Of a stretch of 64,000 nucleotides of DNA, positions 60,630 through 64,000 are shown in pieces. Each line of letters begins with the position of its first letter. Position 1 is the stretch's first letter. This stretch comes from Hemibagrus wyckioides (lineage: Eukaryota; Chordata; Actinopteri; Siluriformes; Bagridae), in contig NC_080717.1 in assembly GCF_019097595.1 (NCBI RefSeq), forward strand, positions 7,590,001-7,654,000, in the 5' to 3' direction. The position numbers were made by a program, and so were the translations under genes. The notes beneath the pieces were generated by a model, which saw only the letters and a list, made by a program, of their open reading frames with translations, was not told the origin of the DNA and ran no database searches.

Positions 60630-60830
60630 GAAATAAATAAACCAGCCCATCTGGCACCAACAACAATGCTATGGTCATAGTCATTTTATCCCCCATTCTG
60701 ATGTTTGATATAAACATCTTGAACATCCAGCTGAAGCTCTTGACATGTATCTGTATGGATTTTTGCACTATGCTACCATAGGATTTGGCTTATTGGATAA
60801 TTTCACGAATGAGCAAGTATACAAGTGTAC
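60630..60830 (-). mobile_element. Tc1-like transposon relic, left-end fragment
   Basis: The minus strand reads ACACTTGTATACTTGCTCATTCG..., TACAGATACATGTCAAGAGC, ATCAGAATGGGGGATAAAAT, then GTTGTTGGTGCCAGATGGGC. This is the same order as the start of the 49340 copy, extending to the first codons of the transposase (VVGARWAG). The rest is missing. Confidence 0.8.
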
Positions 60831-62499
60831 AGATGCATTAAATCTATCCTGAACAATGAACAGTGACTTGATGGCAGTGGTGATGGCATGAAATTCTTAT
60901 TTAATCATTTACAATTGTTATTTATTTGATTAACTGTTAATTAATCAACCATCAACTGATGCTTCCACATTAATAATGTTGCTATTTAACACCTTTCTAC
61001 TAACCATTCTAACAAGTTCTTAATAAACAGAGGCAAATTACATTACTCTAGTACTTCATCTCTGTATTGACATGTTCACACCATTGATAGCTGAATGGTT
61101 TTAAGACAGAAAGATGAGAAAAATGCTTGATTCTGATTTGTTAATCCCGTTTCTCACCATAGCAGCTGTTAGCTAATAGAATGTGATTAAACAAACTAAC
61201 AAACACAATGATCTGACGTTTAGAGAGGTTAAATACAGAGTCATAATGAGGACATAGTGGACCCATTGTGGACATCTTTATAGCACAATTACTGTTCCAA
61301 ATATATAATCTGCTGTGTTTTGTGCATGTCTGTGTGTAGCTTTGTTTCTGCAGTGGCAAATTTTATAATAAAACTAGTAATTTCATACACAATATTCACA
61401 TCAGATTACAATGTTACTCAAACATACCAAGATACTAAACACACAGCCAGTGTTGCATTTGCTTTTTAAGCTAGTCATCATAAGCTAAACATCCTTGCAT
61501 GTTCCTGACTTTGGCAAAAGGCTTATTTCTTAGACCTGTAAACTGTCATATTTTCTGCTACGTCAATACTCTTTTAATAGAATTTTGACAAAGGCCTCAG
61601 ACGTATTTGAACTATGACTATCGATTAACTCTGGTTGGAGAACCTAATGCTTTTCATGCTTAAGTGTTCTTTGTCCTGACTGATGTATTTGTCGAAAAAG
61701 GCTATTTAAAATCCCCCAAAAGTTACACACTGCTGCTGGATCAAGTCAAATATACTCTTAAGGACACCATTAATACATTTTAGGGAACAAATTTGCTTGT
61801 TTAGACCAATCATACAATTTGGTTATTAATTGACTTCAAAAGTCATTTTATTTTTTTGTGACCACTTTCCCTACATTTCCCAAATGTTGAATTTTTATAT
61901 TAAATTAATTAGCTTTATGCAATCAGCCAATGCTGGAGACATTTTAGAGCTTAATCTAGGCAAATCAATTATGCAAGTCATGTACATGGTAGAAGATTTA
62001 TTCGTACAGTCCAAGCTTTTAAACATATTTTGTGTGACTCATGTCATCATGGTCTTGTTCTTAACCCAATGATCATCCTATCACTTACCTTCAAAGAGGA
62101 TATTCATTTGAAACGGTGATATGACAGGCTTCAAAAGCCCCTGTGTGCTTCACAAATTAAAGGAGTGCTACAGTATTTTTCAATACACTCTCTATCTACC
62201 TTATATCTAGTGTATTACCATGGAGAGGAATTTATTTGGACTGAACGTACAACCATTATCACATTAATAATGCAGATTGTAAGATGCCCTCAAAGACACT
62301 GAATACAGGGTGCCCTCGAGTTTAGAACAGTGCTGAATAGTATTATAAATTAATAAAGATAATTTGTTCCCTTCCAATATTTCATTTTTTTTGCCATGCT
62401 GTTCACAACATGACCTTGTCATCTTAATGATGAGGATATGAAATAAGGAAATTAAATTTTCTCCTAAGTCTGCTTTACATTGTAGAATTTTGGGTGATT
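60831..62499. other. Non-coding, no gene seen
   Basis: AT-rich unique DNA with no recognised gene, repeat array or transposon. Confidence 0.6.
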
Positions 62500-63035
62500 T
62501 ATCTAATCAGCCATAACATAGCAGTAGCACAATGCCTAAGATCTTGCAGATACAGATCAAGAGTTTCAGTTAATGTTCACATTACACAGCAGAATGAGGA
62601 TCAAATGTAATCTCAGTGACTTTTACTGTGGCATGGTTGTTGAGACAGTTTCTGTATTTCAGAAGCTGCTGAACTTGGATTTTCACACACAATAGTCTCA
62701 AGAGTTTACACATAATGGTGCAAAAAATAAACCAAAAAAAAAGAAAGGGAGCTGGATTTTCTCAGGTTTCAGACTGGCTAAACTGGCTTAGCTGGCAAAA
62801 AAAAATTCTAGACTTTTCAAATGTGGTGAGCAGAAAAGTAGCTCAAGTTAAACTCTAAGGTCTATGGGCTACAACTGCAGCGGGTTTCACTCTAGTGAGC
62901 CAAGAATTGGAATCTGAGGCTATAGCGGGCATAAATTCACCAAAGCTGGACTGCTGAGGACTGGAAAATGACAATCTTTAACTGTCTTTAAGTGTTCCAA
63001 GTGTTCCTAATGTAGTGTATGGTGTTTGGATATGT
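62500..63035 (+). mobile_element. Tc1-like transposon relic, internally deleted
   Basis: ATCTAATCAGCCATAACATA, TGCAGATACAGATCAAGAGT, GAATGAGGATCAAATGTAAT and GGCATGGTTGTTGAGACAGT follow the order of the 49340 copy. An AGAGTTTACACATAATGGTG segment and then a decayed TTGGAATCTGAGGCTATAGC and ATTCACCAAAGCTGGACTGC block follow. CAAGTGTTCCTAATGTAGTG at about 62998 may be the remnant of the right end. Frameshifts throughout; no catalytic domain. Confidence 0.75.
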
Positions 63036-64000
63036 TACTTAAGACGGAACACTTACATAGTTTTTGATTTTGACAACTTGATGATTACCTAGGAGAGAAA
63101 TTTTAGCACTTAACATATCACTGAAGGAAGATATCATTGTTTTGAAGGTGGTTTGAAAAAGGTGCATTTGTGAAATTGTAAGTTGGAAGACGTGAGCGAG
63201 TTAGAATACAGCCATTGCGTCAAAAAAAAGTTTCTAATCAAGACTTTATTCAATAAAAGCAGCCCTAAGAAGCCACTCTCCAACTGAGAAGCTATTTTAT
63301 ATGTTAAAATATGCATGTGGTGGTGGAAGATTGAGTTTTCCTCCATTGGACTGGCTCTGAATTGAATGAGAATTATCACAGAAAGAGAAGATAATTCTAA
63401 CAACCCTGTATGACAAATTTGAAAAACAAAACCAACTTCTGAACAGTTGGTCAGGATGACTTAGTGCTAACATTCATGAGAAAAGCACCAGTTCCTACCT
63501 GTTAAGAACATGTGTCAACGAAACTAAATAAAACTTGTGTGGTTCTTTTATGATAATGTAAGCTTTATCGCTTTATCTTTATAGGGATGAAATGATGGCA
63601 AAAGGAAATCATGGGGAGTATGTGCTGGAAAATAATACAGCCAAAAAATGCATCAACAGAGAGCTCTTGATTCCCCACAGAGAACTTCACACTGCAAAGT
63701 CATGAAGTGAAGAAGTCATGGGGAGCAGTTGCGTCATATTCATTAAAGCAAGCGTCTTAATGTTGCACTGGGAGTAAGAAATTAATTATTACAGAATACA
63801 TTAATCGCATTACTTATGATTTTTTAATGCTAAAGTTCAGGGTTTATAAATCCAATCATCCATCCTTCCATCCATCCATCCATCCATTCATCCATCTATC
63901 TATCTATTGAAAGAAAAACAAACCAAAATACCCTGTTGTATCCACAAGATGTATTGAATATAAAAGCAACATGCAGGTAATTGAAACTTGTTATCTACAG
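63036..64000. other. Non-coding, no gene seen
   Basis: Unique AT-rich DNA with one CATC/CTAT array. No recognised gene. Confidence 0.6.
63850..63908. repeat. (CATC)n/(CTAT)n microsatellite
   Basis: CATC units with TTCC and ATTC variants passing into CTAT units. Confidence 0.94.

Overview
The window reads as non-coding nuclear DNA of a teleost fish with one recognisable protein-coding gene. Evidence for a fish: Tc1-like DNA transposon relics of several families, tRNA-headed SINE-like repeats with GAATGAATG-type tails, L2/CR1-type LINE relics, and a very high density of AT-rich microsatellites. No bacterial features (operons, ribosome binding sites) are present. A catfish-like genome would fit the Tc1 and microsatellite load, but the species cannot be fixed from sequence alone.

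The gene is slitrk4 (plus strand). Its whole 833-residue reading frame lies in one exon (27617-30118). It encodes a signal peptide, two leucine-rich-repeat blocks each closed by cysteine caps, one transmembrane helix and a cytoplasmic tail with a Trk-like C-terminal tyrosine. A CpG-rich first exon (about 26410-27126) ends at a good donor. A 450-base 5'UTR intron (27127-27576) follows, then the coding exon and a 3'UTR of about 1.7 kb ending near a double AATAAA (31769-31779). The leader carries at least nine upstream AUGs, one in an ORF that overlaps the main start out of frame. No transposon was recognised between about 24.8 and 32.7 kb, so the gene sits in a TE-poor island.

The flanks (1-26 kb and 32-64 kb) are gene desert. 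They hold seven Tc1-like relics (6.0, 11.1, 23.0, 38.1, 49.3, 60.6, 62.5 kb), all dead. A TA-flanked MITE with 12-base perfect terminal repeats lies at 46.6 kb, and a partial copy of it at 38.7 kb. A second MITE lies at 60.4 kb. Two LINE relics (20.5-21.5 and 56.4-57.2 kb) belong to different lineages. Five longer and two short SINE-like repeats are present, one (41.77-42.07 kb) with a perfect 14-base target-site duplication. Tandem repeats include a 13 x 13-base minisatellite (3.2 kb) and a TAC-rich array with a 93-base higher-order period (14.6-15.3 kb).

I found no clear new biological system. The most useful leads are the uAUG-dense slitrk4 leader, the nested transposon derivatives, the two-variant minisatellite, and several perfect hairpins and unique-sequence blocks that could be conserved regulatory DNA.
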